Notes: a model not told the origin generated them from the letters alone. A stretch of DNA of 53,383 bases from Elusimicrobiota bacterium (GCA_003482905.1 DMXM01000012.1:35129-88511); one strand, 5' to 3'. Positions 1 to 8,703 are shown, counted from the stretch's first letter. Program-made: numbers and translations.

Positions 1-76
1 GGGAAGGGCGAGCACGGTGTGCGTGTGGAGCGAAGCGACACTTTCTTGACCCTGTTTTTGCGTTCCCTCACACTGG
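1..76 (-). repeat. Dispersed 3'-flank repeat, copy 1
   Basis: Read on the minus strand, this segment contains GGAACGCAAAAACAGGGTC, an insert that includes GTGTCGCTTCGCTCCAC, and then CGCACACCGTGCTCGCCCTT. The same modules recur at 37030-37128 on the plus strand. In both places the repeat lies just after the stop codon of a gene and in the same direction as that gene. Copy 1 continues to the window edge, so its far end is unknown. Confidence 0.7.
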
Positions 77-90
77 CAGACAATCTATCG

Positions 91-702
91 TTAGAACTGG
101 GAGAGGGGGAGGTAGCGCTCACCGAACTTGCCCGGGTTGTAATCCGACTTTACCGCTGACTTGTGGCTTTTCTGCAGGCGCAGGGGGGGGACGCCCGCTT
201 TCCTGGCCTGTATTATGCCCGAGTCCGAAGCCCCGGCATACATGATAAAACGCCTGCGCTCCAATATCCTGTATTTTTCGTCTTCCGTGCGCGTAAAATA
301 AAAATAGTCGGCCAGTTTGCGCCACGAAGCCTCAAGGCTGTCGCTCCCTTCCGGGCCGCGGTCGCAGAAGACGGCTATTTTTACGCCCGCCGCCTTCAGT
401 GTCCAGGCGGCAAGCCAGGCCGCGGGTTTGATCCTTTCGTAGCGGTAAGAGCGGTTGACCGCGTTCCAGTAATCGGGGGTGTCCGGCTGCAGTTTATCTT
501 TGGCGGCGGTCTGGAAGGCCGGGGTGGAGTAGGAGAGGCCGTCGTCGTACTCGAAGCCGGCCCGGAAGCCGATGAGCGAGTTGACGCTGAAAATAAAGCC
601 CCAGGCCCCGGCCAGCATGGAGAAAGCCCTCAGCCTTGAGACCCACCTGCTGAAAAAGCCGGGTGGCGGCGGTGGCGGGGGCGGCGGCTGGGTTTGAGGC
701 AT
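91..702 (-). CDS. Membrane-anchored class B acid phosphatase-like protein, catalytically degenerate
   Basis: A 203-residue protein whose C-terminal 150 residues follow the class B (AphA-type) HAD acid phosphatase pattern, including the closing YNPGKFGE region. An ATG at 702 is chosen because it overlaps the upstream stop as TGATG. Residues 6-14 are nine consecutive prolines, then a hydrophobic segment at 27-46 likely anchors it in the inner membrane or acts as a signal. The family motif DxDDT is replaced by FEYDDG (nucleophile Asp to Glu), the second motif TGRS by CDRG, and GDSDND by GASDSG. It therefore probably does not act as a phosphatase. It is the last gene of a three-gene nucleotidase-like operon. 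Function is unknown; a binding or regulatory role is inference. Confidence 0.7.
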   Translation of the reverse strand: MPQTQPPPPPPPPPGFFSRWVSRLRAFSMLAGAWGFIFSVNSLIGFRAGFEYDDGLSYSTPAFQTAAKDKLQPDTPDYWNAVNRSYRYERIKPAAWLAAWTLKAAGVKIAVFCDRGPEGSDSLEASWRKLADYFYFTRTEDEKYRILERRRFIMYAGASDSGIIQARKAGVPPLRLQKSHKSAVKSDYNPGKFGERYLPLSQF

Positions 703-2171
703 CAGTTCCTCACTATCCTTTCGCCGTCCGGGCGCGAAATGGAGTTCTGCCTGGAAAAACACCAGCCTACCACTTCCCGCAGGTAGCGGCGGGAGTTGGC
801 GAATTCCATCGCGTTCGAAAGGACCGGGTTGTTCTTCCCCCCGACGAAGGAGTCGGGAACGGCCAGCCTGTATACCCGCCCGGGGACCAGCGGGCCGTTC
901 TCGCTTTCCGCGCGCTCGAAAACGCCGTCTTTCAGAAAGATCTTAAGGCCGGAAACCGAGATCTCGGCCGGCTGTACCGCGGCCAGGGCCAGTTCCAGGT
1001 CGTCCCCGCGTATCTTTACAAAGACCACGCTCGAGTCCAGCGGAAAAGCGGAATAGAGCGCCCCGGACGTGACCGTGCCGCTGGAGAAGCCGGCGGCCGG
1101 CTCTTTCAGGCTGATTATGGCGGCGTTAGTCCGGGCCCAGCGGCGCATGCAGTCCGCGGCAAAGTCCGCCACGGGGGAGCCGCCGTTGTCCCTGAGAGGA
1201 AGGGGGGCGCCCAAAAAGCCCACGCGCTTCGAAAAATGGACCGAGGCGGCCTTCCGGTGTCCGGCGATAATTTTAAGCAGCCCCTGGTCCTGCCCGTATT
1301 TTTCCGTTAAAAGGGGAAGCGTTTCGTGGCGGAGGCCCTTCAGGCGGCCGGTGGCTGGCTCCAGGTCCAGGACCAGCCTGGCGGCGGAGGCCGCTTCCAG
1401 GCCCGCCGGGGCTACCCAGGCGCGCCCGGCTTTAAAGAGTTTCTTTATCGACGGCTCGTCGGTAATGATCAGATCTATCCTGGGGCCGTTCGAAACAAAT
1501 TCGCGGAAAAACTCGGGACCGGCTTTTTCCTTCGGATTGATTCCGAGGAGCATCACTATAACGTCGGCTCCGCCGTCCCTGAGCGCCTTCACCGCTTTTT
1601 CCGCCTCGTACGTTTCTTTTTCCAGTTTATAGTGCGTCAGGTACTTGGCGCGGTTAGGGCGGGCGGGCGAGGAAATTACCGCCGAGAAGACCCCTATCTT
1701 GCGCCCGCCTGCCCGCAGAATGACGGAGCTCCGCAGGAAGTCGGGTTTTTTATTGGTCTTCAGGTAAAGGTTGGAGGCGAGCAGCGGTACGGCGGAGGCT
1801 TCGGCCAGTTTCTGCAGGGCCTTCGGCGGGAGGGAAAGGTCTTCCATGCCCGCGGCGGCGGCGCCGTACGGTACGGCGTTAAGGCAATCTATCGTCGAGC
1901 GGCCGTCCGTCAGCCAGCCCTCGGGGGTGGCCGAGGACCAGTTCCCGGCGTCCAGGGCCAGCTTGGGCAGAGTTTCCTGGTCGTAAAGGCGCTTGAAAAC
2001 GGCGAAGCCGCCGGCGCGCTTGTTCTTAAGGGATGGTTCCTCCCTGGCCCAAAGCCGGCCCTGTGACCGGCCGGTGGCGAAGATGACCACCTGTTCTTTT
2101 TTCGCGCAGGCTCCCGGGCCCAGCAACAGCAGGGCCAGCAGCGCGGTCTTGAAAGGGGAGGTCAGGGGCAT
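702..2171 (-). CDS. Degenerate 5'-nucleotidase paralogue without metal ligands
   Basis: A 489-residue exported protein with an N-terminal hydrophobic segment ending in GPGAC (a weak lipobox). It aligns along its whole length with the intact 5'-nucleotidase directly upstream, including the ATPEG loop and the C-terminal substrate-binding half. Every metal-binding motif is altered: SDVH is GRSQ, SGD is AGN, GNHD is GMED, AHVG is LGIN, and GGHNH is TDEPS. This matches duplication followed by loss of catalysis, yet the frame is intact over 1.47 kb, so the protein is presumably maintained. It starts directly after the upstream stop (TAAATG) and overlaps the next gene. A sugar- or nucleotide-binding or scaffold role is inference. 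Confidence 0.8.
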   Translation of the reverse strand: MPLTSPFKTALLALLLLGPGACAKKEQVVIFATGRSQGRLWAREEPSLKNKRAGGFAVFKRLYDQETLPKLALDAGNWSSATPEGWLTDGRSTIDCLNAVPYGAAAAGMEDLSLPPKALQKLAEASAVPLLASNLYLKTNKKPDFLRSSVILRAGGRKIGVFSAVISSPARPNRAKYLTHYKLEKETYEAEKAVKALRDGGADVIVMLLGINPKEKAGPEFFREFVSNGPRIDLIITDEPSIKKLFKAGRAWVAPAGLEAASAARLVLDLEPATGRLKGLRHETLPLLTEKYGQDQGLLKIIAGHRKAASVHFSKRVGFLGAPLPLRDNGGSPVADFAADCMRRWARTNAAIISLKEPAAGFSSGTVTSGALYSAFPLDSSVVFVKIRGDDLELALAAVQPAEISVSGLKIFLKDGVFERAESENGPLVPGRVYRLAVPDSFVGGKNNPVLSNAMEFANSRRYLREVVGWCFSRQNSISRPDGERIVRN

Positions 2172-3719
2172 TTATTCCAGGCGCTTTATCCTGCCGCCTG
2201 CGGGCGCGGCTGTCACGGGGCGTTCTTTCATATCTTTAAGGAGGAGGTCTCTGATGGGCAGCATGGTGTCTTCGGACTTTTCGGCTTCGCTGAAAGTCTT
2301 GCCGCCCGTGCCGCCGGTGGTGAGATAATTGTTGGTGGCTATGGTCAGCTTTTCATCCGGTCCTATCCCGGCCCCATTCCTTGTGAGGTTTATGTCCCTG
2401 GGGCCGTCCGGGGTCTGCCTGAAGCTCACCTCCAGCCCCGAGATCTGCAGCTTGGAAAAGCCGCCCCGCAGATTATCGGCCATAAGTTTCTTTATCTGGG
2501 CGCCTGTCATAGTTAGTTTTACAAGGGTGTTCTCGAAGGGCATTACCTGGAATATGTCGCGGATGCGTACGTCGCCTTTTTTAATATCGGAGCGTATCCC
2601 GGCGGTATTCTGGAACGCCGCGTCGGTGCCGGCCTGGCGGCGCATCGCGTCGGTGAACCAGTTCCCGATGCCCGAGTCGAGTCCGTCGGCGGATGTGCCA
2701 AGGTCCACGGCGCTCCCGCTTATCACCTTCCCCATTTCCTTGTCGACGGCCGCGCTGAAAACCTTCAGGGTTTCCGTAACGGCGTCGTCCTCGCCGGTCT
2801 GGTCGACCCAGAGAGGGACCAGTACCGCGGTTGCACCCCTGAATTTGCCCGTGGCGTCGTCGAAATTAAGGCTTACTTTTGAGACGTCCGTAAGGCCGAA
2901 GAGGCTTTCGGCCAGCAGGGCCCCGCTCTCGGGGTCGTGATAGCCTTTTTCCATGCCGAAGTGGTTGTGTCCGCCGAACACTACGTCGGCTTTGGACGCC
3001 CTGGCTATCGGCAGCGTGCCGTAAGCGTCCTGGCCTGCGGCGAAGGTCCACGTGGAGATGTCGGCCTTGCCGTAGACGTCACCGCCAAGCCCGACGTGCG
3101 CCAGTATTATCACGGCATCCGGCTTTTCCGCCGCCCTGACTTTCCGCGCCCACCTGGCGGCTTCCAGCGCCTCGTCACCGAATTTCAGGTGCTTCACATG
3201 GGACGGCAGCGTGGAGGTGGCGGTGTGCCTGCCGGCTATGCCAATGACGGCTATGCGTTTGCCGGCCCGCTCTATTATCGTATAGGGTTTCAGGTAATCC
3301 ACCGGCTTGCCGGTCTTCTTTATATAGACGTTGGCCCCCAGCCAGGGGAACGATGAGACGGCGACCAGGGCTTTAAGGTTCGGTTCGCTGTAATCGTAGT
3401 CATGGTTCCCCACGTCGCAGGCGGAATAGCCCAGCTGGTTCATCAACTTGACGGTGGCCATGCCTTTTGTAAGTGTGCCTTCCGGGGTTCCCTGGAAAGT
3501 GTCTCCAGAGTCGAGCAGTATATAAGGGTTTTTGTCCGCTTTCACCAGGGAAGAGAGGGCCGCGAAGCCGCCGATGGCCCTGGTTGAGTTCTCTTTGTCC
3601 CATTTGGCCGGGCGCGCGTAGTACCAGCCGTGCACGTCGCTGGTGTGGTAGACGGAAATGGTCAGGGACCAGGCCGAGGCGGGAAGCGAGAAGATGAGCG
3701 CCGCTATGATCTTTTTCAT
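2172..3719 (-). CDS. UshA-type periplasmic 5'-nucleotidase / UDP-sugar hydrolase family
   Basis: A 515-residue protein that should hydrolyse nucleotides, UDP-sugars or related phosphoesters in the periplasm. Residues 1-18 look like a signal peptide (basic start, hydrophobic core, ASAWS). The calcineurin-like domain keeps all dimetal motifs: D28 and H30 in SDVHGW, LLDSGDTFQGTPEG, GNHDYDY, AHVG and GGHNHFG. The C-terminal half carries the 5'-nucleotidase signature around NTAGIRSD and FQVMPFENTLV, which forms the substrate pocket. It heads a tight three-gene set followed by two degenerate phosphatase homologues. The exact substrate cannot be read from the sequence. Confidence 0.92.
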   Translation of the reverse strand: MKKIIAALIFSLPASAWSLTISVYHTSDVHGWYYARPAKWDKENSTRAIGGFAALSSLVKADKNPYILLDSGDTFQGTPEGTLTKGMATVKLMNQLGYSACDVGNHDYDYSEPNLKALVAVSSFPWLGANVYIKKTGKPVDYLKPYTIIERAGKRIAVIGIAGRHTATSTLPSHVKHLKFGDEALEAARWARKVRAAEKPDAVIILAHVGLGGDVYGKADISTWTFAAGQDAYGTLPIARASKADVVFGGHNHFGMEKGYHDPESGALLAESLFGLTDVSKVSLNFDDATGKFRGATAVLVPLWVDQTGEDDAVTETLKVFSAAVDKEMGKVISGSAVDLGTSADGLDSGIGNWFTDAMRRQAGTDAAFQNTAGIRSDIKKGDVRIRDIFQVMPFENTLVKLTMTGAQIKKLMADNLRGGFSKLQISGLEVSFRQTPDGPRDINLTRNGAGIGPDEKLTIATNNYLTTGGTGGKTFSEAEKSEDTMLPIRDLLLKDMKERPVTAAPAGGRIKRLE

Positions 3720-3727
3720 GGGATATC

Positions 3728-4264
3728 CTATGCTGTAATGAGGGCCTCGGCGCAGCGTTCAAAAGCGTATATGACCGCGTCCAACCCGGAGTATATACTA
3801 CTAAATTTGAGATTTAGCGCGAATTCTCCCGGGGCGCCGTTCGCGGCCGCGCCGGCCAGCGCAAGGGTTTTGCGGGCGGTCGCGCAAAGCGCCGTGGCTT
3901 CCGTGAACGCCCGGTCCCGGGCGGAGCGGGAAACAAGGCGCGGGGTCAGCGCGCAAGCCCGTTGCAGCGCGAGCAGCGCCTGGAGCAAGGCGGCGTCGGG
4001 GCGCGCGTCAAAGCGGGCCAGGTCGGAGAAGAGCCTTTCCAGTCTCAGCGTAAAATCCTCGGCGGCCGCCAGGGCCGGCGAGCCGGCGGGGTTGTTAGGG
4101 GCGGCGCCGGCCGCGCCGGCCAGCGCTTTTTTAAGCGGGAGAAAAAAAGAAGCGGCGTTGCCCGGCTCGGACGCAAGGTCGCCGACGGCGGCGCCGCAGC
4201 GCTCAAGGGCGTTCATGGCGGCCTTCAGCCGCGCGTCGGTAAGGGCAAGCCAGTATCTTCTCAT
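3728..4264 (-). CDS. Hypothetical helical protein
   Basis: A 178-residue protein with no family I recognise. It is rich in alanine, leucine and arginine, apparently all helical, with no signal peptide or membrane segment, and has cysteines at scattered positions. The pattern suggests two helical bundles joined by a proline/glycine/alanine-rich linker near residue 60. It lies 8 bases upstream of the 5'-nucleotidase gene and downstream of the rpsI terminator, so it probably opens the nucleotidase transcript. No functional assignment is justified. The long alanine-rich composition means a spurious frame is not fully excluded, but position and spacing argue for a gene. Confidence 0.6.
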   Translation of the reverse strand: MRRYWLALTDARLKAAMNALERCGAAVGDLASEPGNAASFFLPLKKALAGAAGAAPNNPAGSPALAAAEDFTLRLERLFSDLARFDARPDAALLQALLALQRACALTPRLVSRSARDRAFTEATALCATARKTLALAGAAANGAPGEFALNLKFSSIYSGLDAVIYAFERCAEALITA

Positions 4265-4321
4265 TCCTTAATGATAAGAAAAAGGGGGGCCTGCGGGCAA
4301 ACCTGTCCGTGCCGGGAGGGA

Positions 4322-4357
4322 TAAAAAAACCGCGGGAGGCTTGTGGGCCTCCCGCGG
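4322..4357 (-). terminator. Rho-independent terminator of rplM-rpsI
   Basis: An 11-bp perfect stem (CCGCGGGAGGC at 4330-4340 with GCCTCCCGCGG at 4347-4357) with a 6-base loop is followed, on the minus strand, by a run of seven T. It lies 23 bases after the rpsI stop codon and separates the ribosomal operon from the downstream genes. Confidence 0.93.
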
Positions 4358-4379
4358 CTGGCAGTGCGCCAGGCGCTGT

Positions 4380-4778
4380 TTAGCGCTTGGAGAACTGGAA
4401 GCGTTTTCTGGCTTTGGGCTGGCCGGGCTTCTTTCTTTCCACCATGCGGGAGTCGCGGGTAAGGAACCCGGCTTTCTTCATGGAGGCGTGGAAGCTGTCC
4501 CCGAGGCTGGCGATGGCGCGCGAGATGCCGTGGCGTATCGCGCCCGCCTGGCTGGAGACGCCGCCGCCGGTGACCTTTATCACGCAGTCGAACTTCTGGT
4601 CTTTGGCCAGGTCGAAGGGCCTGGTTATTTCGTGGCGGAGGCGGGGGTTGTTGCCGAAGTAGTCTTCGGGGGTCTTGGCGTTGATGGTGATCTTTCCTTC
4701 CCCGCTCTGGGACATGCGTATCTGGGCGATGGAGGTCTTGCGGCGCCCGGTGGCCAGTATGAGATTCTTGTTTTCCAT
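4380..4778 (-). CDS. rpsI: 30S ribosomal protein S9
   Basis: A 132-residue S9 protein of the small ribosomal subunit, whose C-terminal tail reaches the P-site tRNA. Visible family marks are ATGRRKTSIA near the start, the GGGVSSQAGAIRHGI segment in the middle and the basic tail KPGQPKARKRFQFSKR. The length is normal for the family. It follows rplM after a short gap, the widespread rplM-rpsI pairing, and a strong terminator closes the operon. Nothing is unusual. Confidence 0.98.
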   Translation of the reverse strand: MENKNLILATGRRKTSIAQIRMSQSGEGKITINAKTPEDYFGNNPRLRHEITRPFDLAKDQKFDCVIKVTGGGVSSQAGAIRHGISRAIASLGDSFHASMKKAGFLTRDSRMVERKKPGQPKARKRFQFSKR

Positions 4779-4802
4779 AGTTTCTGTTTTCCTCTGTGTC
4801 GG

Positions 4803-5240
4803 TTACTTCGCCGCCGCGGCTTTGGGCATGGGGAACTGGGTCTGCGCGCCGGAGAAGATGCGCAGGCGCTTCATGCGCTTGTCGCGCAGGCGGTTGTCGT
4901 CCAGCATGCGGCGGACGGACAGTTCCATTACCTTGGTGGAATCGTTCTCCATCTGCCTCTTGTAGGGGATGGTCCGGGCGCCGTTGGCGTAGCCGGAGTG
5001 GCGGAAGTAGAACTTCTGTTCGGCCTTGTTGCCGGTGATGCGCACCTTGTCGGTGTTGGTCACCACGACGAAGTCGCCGCAATCCACATTGGTGGCGAAG
5101 TCGCGTTTGTGCTTGCCCATCAGGAGCACGGCGATCTTTGTGGAAAGGCGGCCAAGCACCTGGTCGGAAGCGTCAAGGAAATGCCATTTCCTGGTTTTTT
5201 CGGCCGTGTCGGCTTTAGGCAAAGTGGTTTTCTGTGTCAT
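4803..5240 (-). CDS. rplM: 50S ribosomal protein L13
   Basis: A 145-residue L13 protein of the large ribosomal subunit. The family pattern is clear: W-H-F-L-D-A near residue 19, LGRLSTKIA, a KH.RDF.TNVDCGD block, then GARTIPYKRQMENDSTKV and the MLDDNRLRDKRMKRL segment. It is the first gene of rplM-rpsI. An AT-rich stretch at 5242-5260 just before the start can hold the promoter, which would leave a very short leader. Confidence 0.98.
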   Translation of the reverse strand: MTQKTTLPKADTAEKTRKWHFLDASDQVLGRLSTKIAVLLMGKHKRDFATNVDCGDFVVVTNTDKVRITGNKAEQKFYFRHSGYANGARTIPYKRQMENDSTKVMELSVRRMLDDNRLRDKRMKRLRIFSGAQTQFPMPKAAAAK

Positions 5241-5288
5241 AGTTATATTATGATAACAAATTTTTCGGCGGAATGCAAAACGTCATTT

Positions 5289-7262
5289 TTATTCGCCCGT
5301 CCAGATCTTGCCGTTCTCGCAGAAATGGCGTTTTTTGGCGCCGGGAGCGCCGAAGAATCCAGTGTGGGAGTCCGCAGCGGAAGTGTCCAGTTCGTTGTTG
5401 CGGTACTGCTCTATGAACTGGGGCAGCTTCATGTTGGACTCGTTCATGCAGAGGCCGTTGGTGACGTAGCAGAGCAGGTAGCGGGCGCGCGTTCCGTCCT
5501 TGAACTCCCTGACGTTCAGGGGCGCGGCCTTCAGCACGTCGTCGGGGCAGGTGGTGGTTTTCATCAGCCACAGGTATTCCGGCTCGGAGATCTCCCTGTA
5601 ACCCAGTTGTTCCGCCTCCGCTATGCCTTTGGCCGCCTGGATCGCCTGGGGGTTCGTCGGGACCGGTTCGTAGGGCAGCAGCCAGGTCTTTTCCCCGGCC
5701 GCGGCTTTTCTGCGGGCCTCGTCGCCTTCGGGGGTGAGCCTGCCGGCTGGATCGAAGACGGGCGCCCCGGCGAGGTCGCGGAGGTTGAAAATTTCTCGCA
5801 GGCCTATGCCCCGCCCCTCGAAGAATTTCACCGCGTCTTTGGTGGCGTGGAAAAGATAGGCCTTGTACCCGGCGCCCGTCAGCGCCAGCCGGGGAGCGCC
5901 CTGCCCGTCCCTGCGGACGGTAAAACCTTTGGCCGACGGCGCCTTCTCCTTAAGGTAATCCACGGCCCCGCCCAGCTCCGCGGATTTTATGGCCTTGAAG
6001 AGTTTTATATCCTCCGGCTGCAGGGAGGTCCTGGCCGGGTCTATGGCGGCCCGCAGGCGCAGTTCCTCCAGCATCTGGTCGCTGGTCAGCAGGCCGGCCT
6101 TTAATTCTTCGCTCCTTGTCCGTACCGTATCATTGGAGGGGTCCAGTTTTAAAATAGTCGCGTAGATCTCAAGAGCCCTGCCGGTGTCTGAGCGCGCATC
6201 CAGGGCGGCCGCCAGGCCTTTCAGTGCGTTAAGGTCGCCGGGATTTGAAGCGAGCGCAAGAAGGTATTGGGCTATGGCCTGGCTGGAATTCCCCAGCTTA
6301 AGCCAGGTTTCGGCCGCCTTTATCCTGTAAAAAGCCGCCAGGGAGGCTTTGCCGGCGTAAAGGGAGGCGGCCCGCATGTATTCCTTCACGCCGTCCTCGT
6401 ACTTGCCCAGGCGCACCAGCAGCGGCGCGCGTTCGGCGGCAAGGGCGGGGTCGGCGGGGGACAGCTTCAGGCAGGCGTCGCTCCGTCTCAGCGCGGCCTC
6501 GTGGCCGTTCCCGCTTAATTCCGCCTTGACCTCTTTGAGGCATTCGGCGGCTGTTTCTTTGGCGGCTCTGGTTTGGACGGCAGGCGGCTTGACGCGCGCG
6601 GTTTTCTTTTTGCGTTCAGCCCGCTCCAGCCCAGCTTTCATAATGCCGGCATAGTAGCCTGCGTCGGGGTCGCGGCCGCGCAGGGCCAGAGCGAGCCCGC
6701 CGGCATAATAGCGCGCGGCGCGGGGATCCCCGCGCGCTTCCAGGACTTTGGCCAGGGAGTAATGGGCTTTATAATCGGCGGAGGAGAGTTCCACGCCCTG
6801 CTCCAGGGTTTCCGCGGCTTTGCGCTGGCTGCCGGCGGCGGCGTAAGTCAGGCCGAGTTCCCTGTAAACCGGTGCTGCGGTGGGGTCAAGCTCCAGGGCT
6901 CTCTTGCAGTTCGGCACGGCTTCCTGCGCGCGCGCGGCGCAGCGCAGGGCTTTACAGAGGCCCAGGTACCAGGCGTAGTCTTCGCCGCCGCCTTTCAGCA
7001 TGGCCCGCGCCGCGCCGTCCAGGGCGGCGGCGTATTTGGAGGGGCCCTCCGGGGTCAGTTCCACCGCATAAAGGAAAAGTTCCCGGTCCACGGGGCGGGC
7101 GTTGAGGCCGCTGAAAGCTATGTCAAGGGCGCTGGACCGCGAGCCGGCTTCCGCCAGGCGCGCGCGGGCGAGTTCATCCCCGGCTGAAATGGAAAAAGGC
7201 AGCGCCGCGCAGGCGGCCGACAGAGCGGCCGCGCCAAGAGCCTTTTTCAGGGAGTAGTTCAC
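5289..7262 (-). CDS. Exported TPR-repeat protein
   Basis: A 657-residue protein starting with GTG that overlaps the dcd stop as GTGA. Residues 1-27 look like a signal peptide (SLKKALGAAALSAACAAL, cleavage near SAG). Roughly residues 90-400 hold repeated TPR-like helices (for example A.PVYRELGLTYAAAGS and NPGDLNALKGLAAALDARS). The C-terminal 250 residues form a separate region with several cysteines (TTTCPDDV, LLCYVTNGLCM, RHFCENGKIW), which may form disulfides in the periplasm. I do not recognise that domain. Such proteins usually assemble envelope complexes; that role here is inference. It is the last gene of the C11 protease, terpenoid synthase and dcd run. Confidence 0.85.
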   Translation of the reverse strand: MNYSLKKALGAAALSAACAALPFSISAGDELARARLAEAGSRSSALDIAFSGLNARPVDRELFLYAVELTPEGPSKYAAALDGAARAMLKGGGEDYAWYLGLCKALRCAARAQEAVPNCKRALELDPTAAPVYRELGLTYAAAGSQRKAAETLEQGVELSSADYKAHYSLAKVLEARGDPRAARYYAGGLALALRGRDPDAGYYAGIMKAGLERAERKKKTARVKPPAVQTRAAKETAAECLKEVKAELSGNGHEAALRRSDACLKLSPADPALAAERAPLLVRLGKYEDGVKEYMRAASLYAGKASLAAFYRIKAAETWLKLGNSSQAIAQYLLALASNPGDLNALKGLAAALDARSDTGRALEIYATILKLDPSNDTVRTRSEELKAGLLTSDQMLEELRLRAAIDPARTSLQPEDIKLFKAIKSAELGGAVDYLKEKAPSAKGFTVRRDGQGAPRLALTGAGYKAYLFHATKDAVKFFEGRGIGLREIFNLRDLAGAPVFDPAGRLTPEGDEARRKAAAGEKTWLLPYEPVPTNPQAIQAAKGIAEAEQLGYREISEPEYLWLMKTTTCPDDVLKAAPLNVREFKDGTRARYLLCYVTNGLCMNESNMKLPQFIEQYRNNELDTSAADSHTGFFGAPGAKKRHFCENGKIWTGE

Positions 7263-7816
7263 TTAAGTGTGCGGGGCAGCGTTACTCCGCGCTGGGCCTG
7301 ATATTTACCCTTCCTATCCTTATAAGAGGTCTCGCAGACCTGGTCGGATTCAAGGAAGACCAGCTGGGCTATGCCTTCGTTGGAGTAGATCTTGGCCGGC
7401 AAAGGCGTGGTATTGGAGATTTCGAGGGTCAAATGCCCCTCCCACTCCGGCTCCAGCGGCGTGATGTTCACCACTATGCCGCAGCGGGCGTAGGTGCTCT
7501 TGCCTATGCACAGGCCGATCACGCTGCGGGGGATCCTGAAGTACTCCACCGAGCGGGCCAGCGCGAAGGAATGCGCCGGCACGATGCAGAAGGGGGCCTT
7601 TATGTCCACAAAGGACTTGTCGTTGAAGGCCTTCGGGTCCACCACGCAGTTGTGCACATCGGTAAACACCTTGTACTCGTCGGCCACGCGGATGTCGTAG
7701 CCGTAGGAGGAAAGCCCGTAGGAGACCTTGCCTTTGCCCACCAGGCCCTCTACGAAAGGGGAGATCATTTTTTCCTTACGGCACTTCCCGCGTATCCAGG
7801 CGTCGGATTTAAGCAT
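7259..7816 (-). CDS. dcd: dCTP deaminase
   Basis: A 185-residue enzyme that deaminates dCTP to dUTP, the first step of one route to dTTP; some homologues also hydrolyse dUTP. Family motifs are present: SSYGYDIR, the GKSTYARCG block, ITPLEPEWEGHLTLEISN with the catalytic Glu region, NEGIAQ, and the C-terminal YQ.QRGVTLPR segment that closes over substrate. The length is typical. It lies 12 bases after the squalene/phytoene synthase-like gene and overlaps the following TPR gene by four bases. Confidence 0.96.
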   Translation of the reverse strand: MLKSDAWIRGKCRKEKMISPFVEGLVGKGKVSYGLSSYGYDIRVADEYKVFTDVHNCVVDPKAFNDKSFVDIKAPFCIVPAHSFALARSVEYFRIPRSVIGLCIGKSTYARCGIVVNITPLEPEWEGHLTLEISNTTPLPAKIYSNEGIAQLVFLESDQVCETSYKDRKGKYQAQRGVTLPRTLK

Positions 7817-7828
7817 AGGTTCTCTCCG

Positions 7829-8668
7829 TTATATATTAAGGTAGTCCAGCCAGGCTTTTAAAAGCGCTTTTAACTTTTCTCCGGGGCCGAGGCGCACCCT
7901 GCCCTCTTTCACCCGGAAGCCGCCGCGCTCTATTTTTTCGAGCAGTTCGCGGTAGAGGCTGCCCATTATCAGCGCGCTTGCGAGGCGGCTTTTCCAGGCC
8001 GGTTCCGCCAGGGCGAGGGCCCCGGCGTACAGCGCCCGGGCCCGGGCGGCCTCGAATTTCATCAATTCTATGAAATTAGGGGTATAATTGGAACCCGCGA
8101 GGTCCCCGGCCGCGCAGCCGAAGCGCTTCAGGTCTTCGGCCGGAAGATAAACGCGGCCGGCGGCCAGGTCTTCCGCGGCGTCCCGTATGATATTGGTGAG
8201 CTGCACCGCGTAACCCAGCTTCTCCGCCAGCTTCGGCGCGGAGGGGGCTTCGTAGCCGAAGATGGCCAGGCAGGCCAGCCCCACCGCGGACGCGACGCGG
8301 TACATATAGTGTTCAAGTTCCGCGTAGGAGGCGTATTCTTTCTTTTCCAGGTCGAGTGTAACGCCCTCGAGGACCAGGAGAAAATGTTCCCGCTTCAGGG
8401 GGAACCGCTTTACCGCCCAGGCCAGTTCCAGTTCCAGCCGGTTGCTTGCGGTTGTCCCGGCAAAGATCCCTTCCACCGCGGCTTTCCAGGCATTCAGGGC
8501 CGCCGCTTTTTCGGCCGCGCCCCGCGCCGGGTCGTCGGCGATGTCGTCCACCGCGCGGGCGTAGCCGTAATAGGCGGAGAGCGCCCGGCGCCGGTCGGCG
8601 TTCAAAAAGAAAAAAGCGGGCCTGAAACTGGAGCCCGCTTCGTAAGGTTCGTTGGCTTTGTCTGGCAT
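7829..8668 (-). CDS. Squalene/phytoene synthase family protein
   Basis: A 279-residue prenyl-condensing enzyme of the HpnD/CrtB type, which joins two C15 or C20 prenyl diphosphates head to head. The first aspartate motif is AVDDIADDP near residue 40, and the second is NIIRDAAEDLAAGRVYLP near residues 158-175. The YMYRVASAVG segment and the C-terminal IMGSLYRELLEKIE helix also match. No other hopanoid or carotenoid gene is beside it, so whether the product is presqualene, squalene or phytoene is open. It sits between the C11 protease gene and dcd in one transcription unit. Confidence 0.9.
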   Translation of the reverse strand: MPDKANEPYEAGSSFRPAFFFLNADRRRALSAYYGYARAVDDIADDPARGAAEKAAALNAWKAAVEGIFAGTTASNRLELELAWAVKRFPLKREHFLLVLEGVTLDLEKKEYASYAELEHYMYRVASAVGLACLAIFGYEAPSAPKLAEKLGYAVQLTNIIRDAAEDLAAGRVYLPAEDLKRFGCAAGDLAGSNYTPNFIELMKFEAARARALYAGALALAEPAWKSRLASALIMGSLYRELLEKIERGGFRVKEGRVRLGPGEKLKALLKAWLDYLNI

Positions 8669-8703
8669 TTAAGGGTTAAGTCCGTGCGCCGTCCCCGTTA
8701 CGC

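Noticed and set aside
4290..4312. A third copy of the repeat at 53200-53292
   Set aside because: Only CAAACCTGTCCG is shared with the sequence near the rpsI terminator, which is short enough to be chance.
5026..7187. Long plus-strand open frames opposite the TPR gene
   Set aside because: They are low-complexity shadows of a GC-rich gene on the other strand and show no protein family features.
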